A stretch of 64,000 bases of DNA from Physella acuta (taxonomy: Eukaryota; Mollusca; Gastropoda; Physidae). Positions 22,812 through 36,116 of this stretch are shown one piece after another. Numbering within the stretch: position 1 is the first letter of the stretch; each line of letters starts with the position of its first letter. A model generated the notes under the pieces. The model was not told where the DNA came from, made no database searches, and saw only the letters and a list, made by a program, of their open reading frames with translations. The DNA lies in contig NW_026731778.1 in the NCBI RefSeq assembly GCF_028476545.1, positions 186,001 through 250,000 of the forward strand. Reading direction: 5' to 3'. Both the position numbers and the translations under genes were made by a program.

Positions 22812-23526
22812 CAGTATCTATAATGATATAAATTATATCAATATAATTAAAAATTATATTATTTATAATCATCTGAAAAAGGGATATATGATTATATTGC
22901 AATTCGTTGCATCACAAAACTCAGAAACTGACAAAAACTATGACTATGACTGAGTGTTGAGTGAATGTGACTAGATCTAGATGTCTCATATAATACTCAT
23001 AAATTTTTATTATTTTACTGATATTATGATATGATTTAATCATTTTATCTAGATTCTAGTAGAATCTAGACGTCTAGAATCTAGACTTTTTTTTTATGGT
23101 GATGACACCGGCAGTCACTCGGCAGTGTGAGTGAGACCAGACATTCCGGTGATTCCGACTTTCGATGATAATGAATGATATTCATATTGACCTTTGAATT
23201 ACAATGATATGGCTACGAAAGTTACAGTAACATAATTTGATATAATCTAGGCTAAACAGACTTCATATTATAACATCAACACAAACATTTCAGCCATCCA
23301 TAACTGTATTTTTTGTACCTACATGTGAGTGATGTCGTTTATATTCTAGATATTTGATCCGGAAAATGTTTATTTTTATATTTTATATTGTTAAGCTAAA
23401 TACCAAAACATTCTAGTCTAAGTAGTGTTATAATGCCGCCATACTTTGTTTTAAAAAACGACAAATCTAGATCTAGATCTAGACAAGAAAGCCTAGCTAA
23501 GCCTAAATTAATGGTAAAAGTGGATA

Positions 23527-23948
23527 GAGGTCGTCCATAACTGACGTCACACTCGTAGGGGGGAGGGGGTCCGTAATTTTGTGACGTGTGTGATGAGGGG
23601 GGAGGGTGTTCAGATGGTGTGACGTCACACTTTTGCATTATAAAAAAACCTTGTTAGATAACTAATTTTAGCCGTTATTTTGCGTTTAAGAAAACTGTTT
23701 TAACAAATTGTATTAGGAATTGATTAAAATACTCTATGCTGACAGAGTTCAGACAATATTTTGGAAAAATATCCTATTATAAGAAAAATTCAACTGCAAT
23801 TATGAGGGGGGGGGGGGGGTTGTAGGCTGAGGTGTATCATTTTAGGGGGGTCTGGCTTTTTGTGACGATGTGTGGCGGAGGGGAGGGGGGGGGTAAAATT
23901 GTTTTTAAAAAAAAGGGAGACATCATTTAATCATTTATGGATGACCCC
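23527..23948 (-). mobile_element. MITE of the GGGGTCATCC family, about 422 bp, carrying CRE octamers
   Basis: The ends are GAGGTCGTCCATAA and TTATGGATGACCCC, inverted. The inner sequence is G-rich and matches the copy at 57050-57468 in the opposite orientation. Perfect CRE octamers TGACGTCA lie at 23542-23549 and 23620-23627. ATA on each side may be the target duplication. Confidence 0.8.
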
Positions 23949-26237
23949 ATATTTAAGGATCTTCTTGCAAAAATAAGTAGTAAACAATCTTGAACTATTT
24001 TATGTTTAAACCAGACTTCATATGCCCGTGCTCATTTAGACTACAAACAGAAGACAAACACTGCTGATATTTCAGGCGCGTTTTTAATTTGGACATACAC
24101 ATGAAATTAACCTGTAATATTGAAATTAGATCTATATTATGGAAAAAAAATAAAAGAAAAAGTTAAACCAATTATTGAGTCATCCAATAGAAAGCATAGA
24201 AGAGAAGAAAACACATGATGCAATGCTGAAAATTGTAAAATAATTTGAAAGCATTTTTTTTTTATTTTCAAGAGAATTTTTAAAAAACAAAAATATTCTA
24301 AATAAGTGATAACTATTAAGTTGTTTAGTTATATTGAGTTTTTCCTTACTTTGTATGAGTAACAGAAAATGTACTGAAAGAAGCAATATAAAAAAGTCTG
24401 ATAAATACGAGTCAAATCATCGAATGTTATAAAAGGATAAATTTTAAGAATTTAGACACAACTAAGGCAGCATATTTCTTACTTTAAGTGGATGCAAAAA
24501 AACAAACAAATCTTGACAAAGATGCAACTTTTTATTTTTAATATTGAGTAGGCCTACAGCAACAGTAAGTAGTTTTTTTTTTACTTTTATATCACTACCT
24601 GTAACAGAGATTCATTAAATAACTGATTTTTACAAACAGCATTACCTGGTATAAAATTTGTTCACTACATTTAAAAGAGGTAAAATCTAATACAATAAAA
24701 TTTTTAAAGTTACAGCTGTACATGATATATAACTTATTTCACTTCATGGATTTACCAAAGTGCAGTGTGTGTGTTTTGCTTAACTGTGTGCTACACAAAG
24801 ACATGTCTGAACATGCAATATGTTTTGTGATATATCCTAAGATTCTATAGTAAATAAAACCTAGAAGCAAATATTAAGAATATAGAAATGAATTCATCAG
24901 AACAAAAATATAAGACAAAATCCTGAAAAATATGCTAAGAAAAAGTTAAGATCTATATTCTATAAACTATGCTTTCAAACACAAAAAAAAGTCAACAAAC
25001 AAAAACAACTTCAGGTGATTTAAGTAAGTTTGATGTAACTCATTGAAAAAAAAGGCTACTATTATACCTAGCAACATAAGCTCTCTTGATTTTAATTGAA
25101 CCTTTTATTTTATAAAAATGTGAGATGACATAGTAGTAAATTACTTTGATCCTAAGATATGAGAGTGATATGTTTTTTATTTTACATTCTTGATGGTGAG
25201 TATAATAAGCAAATTACTATCAGTAGCTCTGGATTGAACTCTACTTTGATCACTTTTGCATTCACAAAACAAAGCTAGGAGATCATAACCCCAGGTGTGA
25301 TTGAGCCCGGCCCAATCTATTTAAATAACAAAGTATATTAGATGTGCTTATGTATACAATTGAAATATAAATACCAAACAGACTGAAAACACTTCGCAGT
25401 AAAAACAAATACTCAACCACATGCAATACACTTCAACAGGAATGTGGCCATGTAAAGCTAGAAAAAAAATTTTAAACTTGTAAAAACTATAATGAATTTA
25501 CTAAAGCTGTTTGCTTAAAAAAACAAAAAAAAAACATTGATATGAAAGTAAAATAAGGAGCCAGGTGCTACAATAAATTCTTCAGAAAATCCTGGGATAC
25601 ATGTATAGTTATATAGATATAAATTTTTATAAAAATAATTACTCTTTAATTATTTATCTAGGTAAACATGTGTAATATACAACACATGGATAATAAATAT
25701 AAAAACAAATAAATAAACCACAGCTTTTATATTTTAGTAAAACAAAAATAAACGGTTAAGTTATTAATTACTGATAATAATGACCTTAAAGATAATACTC
25801 AAAAGATTAACATTCTTAACAAAGTATAGCCATACAAGAGATAATTTTATCGGCTTAACTTTACATCACTATCACAGTCTAGGAGGAACTCTGCACAATG
25901 TTAAGTGTTAAGTAACTATGACAATCAATAGGCTAGTTGTAGGTTAGTATCGGTCTTAAAGAAAATCACAAAAACAAAACAATACCAGCAGTTTAAAATC
26001 AGTTGAGCTGATATACAGATGTTACCAGCTGTATATAGTTTTCTAACAAGAAAAAAGGAAGCTTCACCCAAGAGGATTTCAATGAGGCTTGAAAAAAATT
26101 AATTTAAAAATCAAACTATAATAAACAAATGTTAACAACATCCCCCGAAAAAAAAGACATGAATAAAATATTTTTAAAATGTAGAATAAATATTTTACAA
26201 CAAAAAAATTTCTAAATGCATTTTCGGTACATTTTTC

Positions 26238-26243
26238 TTTATT
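26238..26243 (-). terminator. Candidate PGM2 polyadenylation signal
   Basis: TTTATT on plus, AATAAA on the coding strand, about 170 bases after the stop. Other AATAAA motifs further downstream could be used instead. Confidence 0.45.
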
Positions 26244-26408
26244 GTAAAAAAAATACATTGAGAATTTTTAGAATTTTGATGTTTTAAGATGTACTAGTCC
26301 ACCTCCCCAACACATCACAGTGGCATTCAGAATTTTAAATCTCTCAAAGCTCTGACGCAGCAGCAGTTCTGGCACTGGCACTCTCAAGCTGGAAAACACC
26401 TGCAAGTT

Positions 26409-29400
26409 TTAAGTCTCTCTAGGTTTGATCTCAGGGAATAATGTCCGGTTGTAAAAATGATTCTCAATATTCTTGACTATCTCCTGAAGCTGTAGTTTCA
26501 CTTCATCAAAACCAAGCCTGGCAGAGATAGATGTATATATTAAAACGATGCATTCTTCAAATAAAATTGTTAAATAATGTTTTCGTCTTTAATACTAGAT
26601 CTATATTTAAAAAAACTAAAGATGTTACTTTGATAATAGTTTAACAATTAAAAGATTTTAAAAAGATGAACTCAAAACAAATGTAATTGAAAAGGATTGT
26701 GATCAGCTCTCTTTACTCTTGTACCCAAGTATTTGGCAGATGCCTTATACTTATCTAACATAGATCCAAATTTGAAACCAAATTAAATTTTTTAATGCAG
26801 CAGGAACTATTTTATAAAAAATAAACCAGGTATAACTATAAAGGTTGTTAGTGAATTCAAACATTTTTAAAAATATTCTCACCCTAGCTTGGGATTTGGC
26901 CTGTGTTCAGCATAGTACTTGATCTTTGGCTCTGTTCCACTTGTTCGCAGAGTGGCAACACAGCCATTAGCAAATTTAAAGGTAATCATCTGGCTTGATT
27001 TACTCGTTGGGAGTTTCTAATTTAACAAAAAAAAAAGGTTTTGTTTTGTTTGAAGATGGTTTTTATTATTGAAAAGGTTGAAGTTGTGAGGAGTCACAAA
27101 GAAAAATGAAAGACTTTGGACTTTTAAGAAGTAGTTAGAAGTTTCTAAAAATTAAATGGAAACTCTTAATAACGCTTAAAGCATTCTAAGACAGCTAAAA
27201 TGTGTATACAGCAAAAAAATTTAAATATTTAAAAAAAAACCCTTAAACAAAACAGATTTAAAATTCTTTTATTTCCATTATTTTACTTACAGGCTTCTTG
27301 TCTGGAGTTTCGGAGTCATAGCCCACAGTTAGGTCTCTAACATGAACAATTTCATAGTCACCACACTTAGATGGATACTGTTGGCAGATTTTTTTAAGAC
27401 AATGTTAACAAAACTTTTTGCCAGCAGTTATAAGCTAACCTAATAAATATAAGTTTACTGTAAATTTAGAGTTTGAGCAAACAAATTAACTAAATAGGAA
27501 TGTACTAGAAACTTTTTTAAGGTATAGATCTAAATGAGTTTAGATTTTTTCATCAATGATCTAACATAAATATTAACAACAGATTTTGGACATCGTGGAA
27601 AAAAAAGCAATAGATTTATATACAGTATAAAACATCAAAAAAAAACTTTTATTAGACTATTATAACCATATTTAAAAACAAGATCTCTACATTCTTTACA
27701 CATGTGCTAGAAAGAAATGTTGATATACATAGAAAGGTTAGTGCTTGAACTCAACTTACTTGCTTCTTTCCATCATAATCACGAAGTCTGTCAAACATGT
27801 TCTTAATGGTTTTAGCATCATGACAAATAAAGTAGGAATTCTGACTAATGTGATATCCATACCTGTTAAGGACATGATAAAATATTTTACCAAACATTTT
27901 AGAAAAAGTATACAAATTAAAACTTAAATAGTATATTTCTTTAATAAAATGGGAAGAAAAGATTTCAACACATTATTTTAAAAAAAAGGAAATCCACATG
28001 AATGGTTGTTTCTTAAACATCTTAAATAAGACAATAAAGAAGTTAATAAACCTTTTTTTATTTTATTTTTCAGCTTATAACAACCAAATTTGATCTTCAG
28101 TTAAAATGTCATGTATTTCTATTCAAGAGACTCAGTCTATTTGTTCCCAGGACGCAGTATTAATCTTATTATATAAACCCATATGAATATACTTTTTTTT
28201 TTATTGAAGACCAAACTTTAACAGGAAATTACTTTTTTAAAGTTTTTAAAATGAAAGATATTATTTTTATGTGCAGTAATTTTTTCTAAAATATTGAAAT
28301 AAAATAAAAAGCAGCACATTTTATAAAAGCTAGGGAACAATTGTTGAACTGGCTTCTGTTCTTCAGACTAAAACATTTCTGGATGTGCAAACCGTAGACT
28401 CACTCCCAACCAACTCCAAAACTTTTCATGTCTGCTATCACTGCAAAAGTTACTCACTGTTTGTAGATAATTTCCAACTGTTCAGAGAGTGTTGAGTTGG
28501 ATGAGTAAACATGATTGGCTAGTTCTGCCATCACAGCAGCAGCTGAGACCCCATCTTTATCCAACACAACTGAGCCACACATGAAACCTGGCACATGAAA
28601 ACTACTATAAAATATCAATCAGAAAAGATATGACACAGTCTTTACTCTAAATACATCTTATTTAGCCCATACTTTTAAAAAAGTGCCTCTACTTGTTAAA
28701 CTTAGAAACTGTTGGAGAGTAAAATTACAGTAAAAACAAAGTGGGCAGTTTATATCTTTTTATTTGAAAATAACTACTTTTTATAGTAATACTAATATAT
28801 TCTAATCTTAGAAAAATTAGATTATTTTAGTTATGGGATTTTAAGGTCTCAATTTTAAATAGTGGGTAGGTTTAATATATTTACTATTGATTTATATTTG
28901 TGTTTAAAAAGTTAAAATTACCAATTGCCTCTTCAAACGCAAACAAGACTTTATTCCCATACTGTAACAGTTGGTCCGTCTCATTCCCCATCCATTTGAA
29001 GCCTGTTAGCGTTTCCTACCAAGGGAGGTAAATTTAAATATTTAAATAAATTGAACATTTTTTTAAATAAATTGCTGAATAGCTAGAAATCAAAATGTTG
29101 TGAAATGTGAGCTATAGAAAATTTATAGTTCCACACCCACTTATATATTAAGCTCTAAAGCAAAATTACAAGTTTTAAAAAAAATGTATGAGTAATATGT
29201 TTTTTAATCAGTAACTGCCACAAAATCATCTAAACAAAAATGTGTTAGTTTAGTTACTAAAGCTAAAAACTGTAGAACCATATTCTTAAATATATCACAT
29301 AAACATTCAAGTTAAAAAAAGACACACTTGAGTAAAAACAACTTACAATAAAGTTAAAACCTTCCTTCTTGGCTATAGCTTCAAGAATTTTAGAAGATAC

Positions 29401-32400
29401 TGTACTGGCGAGCATGTACACTTTAGATACTGAAACAGATAAAAGATTTTCATTTCATGTCAGAGATTTAAAAATGTGGAGAAACAACAAAAAAAATGTA
29501 CAATTTGTGTTGGGGGTTAAAAAAGAATGATGAGTGTACAATTCTATCTTTGTTCAGTATTAGCAATATTTCCACCAAATTTACAAGGAAATTTATATTG
29601 CGTTTGTAGATGAAAAATAAAACAACACTGTGGTATTTGAATGTTTTTAAATTCAGAGAGCCTATTCATAAGAAAAAATACTAACAGTCCTCTTTAGGGT
29701 TCTTTTGTCGCCATGTTGTCCAGCACCACCAACCAAGGAGAGCACCAGTTTCATTGCCAGAGAAAATTCTCCAGCCACTGTAAGCAAAGGTTATTCATTT
29801 GTTTTACATTCATTTGTTGGTACTTACTGTTTTACAGATACACAAGAAAGTAAAGCGGATGTTAATAATAATAGTGCTTAAAAAAGGAGCCATAAAAATT
29901 ATTTCAAGTTGTTACAGTTTTTGACCCATGAAGTTATGAAGTTGACTGTAAGACATTTACCTTTCTGTTTTTTCTGCTACAGCTAGTCTATCTGCATCTG
30001 GATCATTTGCCAAAATCACTTTGCTTTTATTTTTATCAGCTGTGGCCATGGCTAGTTTCTAGAAATAAACCAAGGGGAAAAACAGAAAGATTGAATAAGG
30101 AGCACTTACTTTTTCTATTTAAAAATACTTTTAAAATGACAGGCATATAAAAAGAAGAATCACAACTATTATTTTTGGTTAATGTACAAAATTTACAACT
30201 AGACATACAAAATAATGTGTAAACAAGTGTTACTGAAAAAAAAAAAAGCAGTTGGAAACTGAGTTGATTAACCAACTTGAATAAGTCAAACAATAGCAAG
30301 AGAAAAAATATTAAGTATTTTAACATCAATTCAAGATATAAAGATAAAAACTGACCAAAGCTCCTTCACCTTCTTCAGGATTGGGATATTTCACAGTGGG
30401 AAAATCTGGATCAGGAATAATCTGAAAATAAATACAATTTTTTTTAATTGTCAAAATACTTAAAATATTTTGTAAATACCATTCTTATTATATAAATATG
30501 TATTATATAATTCTGTACATTTTTTAAAATGTCAGTGCTTCCATCTCATAAAGAAAATACCCACCTGTTCCGTCACCGGAATTGGGTCTTTGAAATCAAA
30601 AGCTCTTGAGATATGTAAAAAGTAATTATAACCAACACCATGCATAGCAGTATAAGTAAAAAGAACTGGGCATTCTTTGTTCTTTTCTCTGAAATGTAAA
30701 ATATTACGTCAAGTATAGTGTGAAGTTTTTAGCTAACGGCAATATGTGTTAATCCCCTAAAGTGTGTTCCTTTTTTTTTACTTAAGTATACCATTTATTC
30801 CTGTCTTGTGATTGAGAACATAACTTATGCTCAGAATAATATTGCTAAACTACACCTTTTCATAAGCTATATTTAACACAATTAAAATGAGCACCTCAAA
30901 TAGCAAAGACTCAGAGCCTCACTGTTGTAGTTTTCAATGATCAAATCTAGAGGATCAAACACAAGCTCTGACTTAGACTGCAGCACACTTGTGTCCCAAG
31001 ATTTGTCCTCTGGCTCCAGACTTTCTAAAATACCTTGGCTGATACCTTTATCATGAGGTGATATGATCTGTTAGAATGAAGCAGAACTTGATTAATTTTT
31101 TTCTTTAAGTTTAAGCTTATTTGTGTCATTTAACACCAATTACGAATTCCCTGCAATTGACAATAGTGCAAAATGTATTGTTAATCACAAAGATATGTAT
31201 TTTTAAAACAACATATGGATAACTTAGATAAATCAATAACTCACTTGAGATCCATTGTCCCAATAAACCTGTGAGGAAAATAAAAAAATTTTTTTAGTTT
31301 ACTTAATAACAGGGGACGGAGTGGTCTAGCGGTAGAGAGCTGGACTGCTAACCCGTAAGTATCAAGTTCGAATCCGGGTTCAAGTCAGTAGACCATCCCT
31401 GAGTCCACCCAACTCTGATGGGTACCTAACTCACGTTAGGGAAAGTAAAGGCGGCTGGGCATAGTGCTGACCACACTATCCCTTCATATGCAGAGGTCAC
31501 AGAAACAAGTGAACTCTACTTCACTTGCCCCATAGACCGTCAGGTTTGAAAAGGGAACTTTACTTTACTTTTACTTTACTTAATAACAGAGTTAATTAAA
31601 AAATGTAGGGAAAAAAACAAGTCTTTTAATAACTGAAAATAGCTTTTAATAGCTGATGATCAGCTACCTAAGTCTATCTAAAGTAATTTAGTAAACACAA
31701 TATCCAAGAGTTACTAGCTTTTCTGGGTGATTCAATAAGAAGCCTTTTAATCACTTGAAATGATCTAAAGATCAGCAACCAAAGTCTTTCTAAAGTAAAC
31801 ATAATTTGCAAGAGCTACTTAGTTTTTCTGGGTGATTCAATGACAGGCCTCTAAAGAACTGGTTAACAGTCACCCTATGTTACCTTATATCCATTGTCTT
31901 CTTTAGGATTGTGGCTGGCTGTTATCATAATTCCACAAGCTGCCTTACACTTACGAACACCGTATGCCTGTGTAACATAGTTTGTATTTTTCAGTGAAAA
32001 TAATATTAGAAATGATAACAAATTTTGGAATTTAGAAGAAAAAAATTAATTATCCTGGAGCTTCAACATTGTTTCTTAGATTAGAGATAGCATGTTTTAT
32101 TTTTCATTGGTCTGTATCAATAATTATTACAGTAGAGCCAGATAATTTGAAATCAGATGTCAAACTAGACTATTTATAGGGTAATAAGTAACATTTAAAT
32201 CTTACCACCAGCTACTTACCACGTAGGGTGTGGGGCACATCTTTGAAAACAGATAAACTTTAATGTCAGCATTGACAAAGATTGTCGCCACTAGTTTTGA
32301 CCAGCTAAAATAATACATGCAAATGAATTATGCCAAATCCTTGTGTAAAATTTGTTTATTATAAATTTGTTGGAAGTCGCTACATGATAAACATAAAAAT

Positions 32401-33909
32401 AACTACTTATTCTAAACGACAAGGAAATGTAATAGCTAATCCAAATAAAAGTCTGTTTAAAAAACTGCACAAAAATGTGCAATATTTTTAACTTACTGTT
32501 CACTGTTGTGACGCCCATCATAACCTACAATAATACCCATATCTTCTAAAAGGGTATTAGTGGCTTTCAAATATTTGAGCAGGCCCTATTAAAAAAGTTT
32601 TTTAAAAATACAAGGTTAAACATAAATATACATTTATCTACTATTTACAAATTGAAATTCTTAATTTGAAATGTAAATATTTACTCTTTTGCTAAATAAT
32701 AAAAAAGTAAAATTATTATGTTTAACCTGCGTTGTTTGGATTATTGTCAAATCATTCATCTGGGAATTGCCAGGACCCATTCGTGTTCGCAAGCCTAAAA
32801 TCAACAGATATCTTTTTAAATTTGATAAATGAAATATTAAGTAATGAATAATTTTTGCCACTATTTTAAAGTCATGTGACAGCAACTTCAAAAAGTAGTA
32901 GCTACCTGCAGTACCAAACTCCATCCTTGTGAGAAGCAGTTTTTTAAGTTCTTCATATTTCTGTTTAACTGCCAGTTCTTTAATTTGCAGCCTTGATTTT
33001 TCATTCTTAATTTTTTTAAAAGGTGAAACAATTATTAATAAATAGAAAAATAATCAAATAACAGGTGGGCTAAAAGTGAATTTACATGTTTTAATTGTTT
33101 TATCTTTTAATTTTCGTGAGTAAATCTTTGATGTTAGATTCAGTGCTAAAAATTAAGAAATGGTGATAGTGAAACAAATTTAATAAGGAAATATATTCAT
33201 TCAAAGCAGTGCCTTTAATTTTACAGAGTACTGAAAAGACATTGTGTCTTTGTTTTTACTTTTTCAATCAACAAAAAGCAGACACAATTGGCTATTTTGG
33301 CTACAATAATTGTTAGCTTATAAACTGAAGTGGTCTCTCTTGTGAGCATTGTGACTGAGCAAAATTTGGTACTGAGTTTTTTAAATTAAATAAGCAGTGA
33401 CAAAAAGAATAGATAAGCTTTTCAGAGGTATAACAAAGTGTGATATGAATACTTTAAGTTCTTCACCTAAATTCTGTATTATACAACCATAGTAATATAA
33501 AGTTCCCTTTACGAACCTAATGGTCCATGGGGGAAGTGAAGAAGAGTTCACCTATTTCTGTGACCTCAGCATATAAACGATAGTGTGGTCAGCACTATGC
33601 ACAGCTGCCTTTACTTTCCCTAACTTAAGTTAGGTACCCATCAGAGCTGAGTGGACTCAGGGATGTTCTACTGACTTAAACTAGTTGAACCCAGCTTCAA
33701 ACTCAAGACTTTTGGGTTAGCAGTCTAGCACTTTACTGCTAGACCACACGACCCCCTAAAGGTAATATAATCATATACTAAATACTGTTTTAAACAATAA
33801 AATCTTTTCTGCCACAAACCTTGTCCCACTTTATCCACAAGGCAATCTCTTTATCTAGTGTAGCATCTCCACTTTTATGGATTTCTGTGTCAATTTCATT
33901 GCTAGCCAT
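26409..33909 (-). CDS. PGM2: Phosphoglucomutase-2 / phosphopentomutase
   Basis: Exons in transcript order: 33909-33820, 33005-32906, 32794-32727, 32585-32497, 32304-32220, 31967-31884, 31268-31245, 31067-30895, 30688-30565, 30421-30356, 30058-29961, 29777-29686, 29429-29347, 29015-28922, 28587-28458, 27862-27760, 27377-27291, 27016-26883, 26517-26409; 1833 nt, 610 aa (human PGM2 612). It is a cytosolic alpha-D-phosphohexomutase that interconverts ribose-1-P/ribose-5-P (and deoxy forms) and, less well, glucose phosphates. Landmarks: catalytic phosphoserine loop [13 protein letters not shown] (Ser162), metal-binding loop NDPDADR (319-325), sugar loop FEEAIG (419-424) and phosphate loop RTSGTEPK (554-561). 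The loops are PGM2-like (DPDADR, not the DGDGDR of PGM1). Glucose-1,6-bisphosphate synthase (PGM2L1-like) activity cannot be excluded. Exon 7 is only 24 nt. SINEs lie in introns 1 and 6. Confidence 0.96.
31313..31574 (+). mobile_element. SINE family 1, best-preserved copy
   Basis: The tRNA-like head has TGGTCTAGCGGTAGAG (A-box) and AGTTCGAATCC (B-box). The body is the same as at 1002-1260, ending in a TTTACTTTTACT tail. An exact 15-bp duplication TTTACTTAATAACAG lies at 31298-31312 and 31575-31589, so the insertion is young. It sits in the PGM2 intron next to the 24-nt exon. Confidence 0.95.
33501..33761 (-). mobile_element. SINE family 1 copy
   Basis: It matches the other family 1 copies along its whole length with more substitutions, and the B-box is worn. 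A 9-bp duplication GTAATATAA lies at 33492-33500 and 33762-33770. It lies in PGM2 intron 1, in the same sense as that gene. Confidence 0.88.
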
Positions 33910-34182
33910 CTTGGCTAATCAATTAGACCGTGTGACACTGATTTCTTTCAGGACAATGCTTGATGTTAAATCTGAAGATAATAAGTAGCATGAACTTTTA
34001 AATAAGTAGCCTAATAGGCGTACTGATAATGTTTCACCCTTTTATCCTAGGTGATAGTATACCAGTTTTACCCTTGGTAATTTTAGCGACATTTATATTT
34101 GAGACATATATAAAAAACTTGACCTCCTTATAGATATATATATGTTGCAGATATATTGTGCTATTTAAAAAGAAAAAGAAAA

Positions 34183-34400
34183 GTTCAGATTCCTCTTTAG
34201 AACTAGCGGTCCATTTGAGCAGATAAAGTAGAGTTCAATGTTTCTTGACCTCGGCATATGAAGGGATCATGTGGTCAGCACTATGCCCGGCTGCCTTTAC
34301 TTTCCCTAATGTGAGTTAGTTACCCAATCTGAGATGGGTGGACTCAGGGAAGCTCTACTGACTTGAACCCAGATTTGAACTCAAGACTATTGGGTTGCCA
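34183..34400 (-). mobile_element. SINE family 1 copy, diverged
   Basis: It shares CCTCGGCATATGAAGGGATC, then GTGGTCAGCACTATGCCCGG, then GGTGGACTCAGGGA with the other copies. The head ends in ATTGGGTTGCCAATATATTG and is truncated. Confidence 0.8.
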
Positions 34401-34463
34401 ATATATTGTCCCACATATTGTGCTATTTTGCAACTATGGGGGGGGGTGTGTGTGTGTGTGTGT

Positions 34464-34790
34464 GTAAAATCCATAAATGACATCACGCTTTTTTTACGAT
34501 TCTTCTTCACCCTCCCCCCGTCACAAAAGCCAGACCCCTCCCCCCACCTAAAATGACATCACACTTCAGATCTATGTCAACATAGATTATTTTAATCAAT
34601 TCCTATTACAATTTATTAAAACAGTTTCCAAAAAGTGAAACAACGGCTAAGATTTGTTTTCTAACATTGCTTTTTTATAATGCAAAAATGTGACGTCACA
34701 CCATCTGAACCCCTCACCTCATCACACACCATCACAAAATTACAGACCCCCCTCCCCCCTACGAGTAAGATGTCATTTATGAATAACCCC
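34464..34790 (+). mobile_element. MITE of the GGGGTCATCC family, eroded ends
   Basis: ATCCATAAATGACATCACGC on the left and TCATTTATGAATAACCCC on the right are worn versions of the family ends. The interior (TCACAAAAGCCAGACCCC) matches 57050-57468. One perfect TGACGTCA lies at 34691-34698. Confidence 0.75.
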
Positions 34791-35446
34791 TATACTCAAC
34801 TATACTGCCCTATAGTGTGCTTCTTCTGAGTTGCCGAGCACAAATCATTGCTATATTTTAGGTTCTGATCCAAATTATTGCTTTTGCACCCAGAATAAAG
34901 CCATGGAATAATAGAAGTGTGGCATATGGGTGGAACTATACTTAAAGTATAGTCCAAATTATTGTACAATACTGTACAGTCCTGCTTGTGGCTTTTTTGA
35001 TAAAAAAACATCAATAAAAACTAGTCAGACCGAATAGGGCTGATTAATTTATAATTATAATAATTAGGCCTAACCCATTATGTTAACCAAGAACTGCATC
35101 ATCTAAGAATCTACAGTTACAGCTTATAGTTAGTGATGCAATCCTAATATATTAAATATAAATTACATCATATTGTTCATAGATTCTACTATTACTTGTC
35201 CATGTGCTAAGTTGAATGCTTGATTGGTGTAGTTTATGCATAATTCATTAATTTTGTTACATGTATTAATTACCGAGAATTTAACTTTAAATGTGTGAGA
35301 TCTGAGAAACTAATTGAAATTGGGGCCTACAAGACAACAAGTACAAAGTGGTGTACTTAGACTTAGTGTACTCAGTGTACTGAACTGGGGATGAAGAGTC
35401 AGTTGGCTAAACTAATCAGAAATAAGTTTAATAAGAAATAATAGGG

Positions 35447-35965
35447 CCCTAGATCTAAGTAGATCTACTAAGTACCAGAATTATAATTCCTCTTCTAGTC
35501 TAGTGTAGTAGCTAGACTAGACTAGACTCACTAGAGTCAGAGCACTTGTGTCACAAGTTTGTGTGTGTTCACTTGTGCCTCAGTAGTAGATCTACTCTAG
35601 ACTCTAGATCTAGATCTAGATCTAGTAGATCTAGACTCTAGTAGTACTTTAGTAACAAGTTGTAGCATTCTAGATGAGAAGGATTTTATTACTAGATCTA
35701 GATCTAGATCTAGATCATACGTAAACATTATACTAGCTGGCATAGCACCACTTCTTTCAACTTACTTTTGTTTTGTTTTTTTGCACCAGATCAACAAATG
35801 CAGACTACACAACTCCTGCACCACAAGGTTTAATGCAATAACAGTTTAAAATGTTACTGGGAAAGCTAGATCTAGACGACCCTAGCTGCTAGATCTATAA
35901 CTTTGAGGAAATTTTTTGTTTTAATTTAACATTGCCATACAGATCTAGAATGTAATCTAGATCTA
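35447..35965. repeat. TCTAGA/AGATCT palindrome-rich tract
   Basis: There are many overlapping AGATCT and TCTAGA hexamers, including runs of AGATCT repeated three to four times near 35608 and 35695. Smaller clusters lie at 11637-11706, 22975-23090 and 23466-23483. Confidence 0.9.
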
Positions 35966-36116
35966 GACTTCTAGAATGAATGTTCGGGTGCGAAAAATAC
36001 GTTTGTCGAGATTGTGTAAAGTCAGTAAACAGGATATATAGACCGGTGATCGCGGGGGAAGGGGGGGGGGGGGGGGCGGGAGGAGGGGAGAGTGGAATGG
36101 ATCCCAGCCCCTTACT

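Larger units (their letters stand above)
21130..26408. other. Intergenic DNA between AIMP1 and PGM2, with probable PGM2 3' UTR
   Basis: 21130 onward must hold the AIMP1 promoter and possible 5' UTR exons, but none can be placed. 22055-22555 has a diverged direct duplication. 22574-22811 and 23527-23948 are MITEs. TCTAGA palindromes occur at 22975-23090 and 23466-23483. 24500-26408 is T-rich on the minus strand and probably includes the PGM2 3' UTR. A minus-strand AATAAA (TTTATT, 26238-26243) lies about 170 bases past the PGM2 stop. No coding exons recognised. Confidence 0.6.
33910..36116. other. Upstream flank of PGM2 and intergenic DNA
   Basis: It holds the PGM2 promoter region (not resolvable), a SINE family 1 copy (34183-34400), a TG run, a MITE (about 34464-34790) and dense TCTAGA/AGATCT palindromes (35447-35965). 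No exons recognised. Confidence 0.6.

Noticed and set aside
31313-31385. A true tRNA gene
   Set aside because: The head has A- and B-box motifs, but it continues into a SINE body, is flanked by a target duplication, and its copies are dispersed. A proper acceptor stem was not seen.
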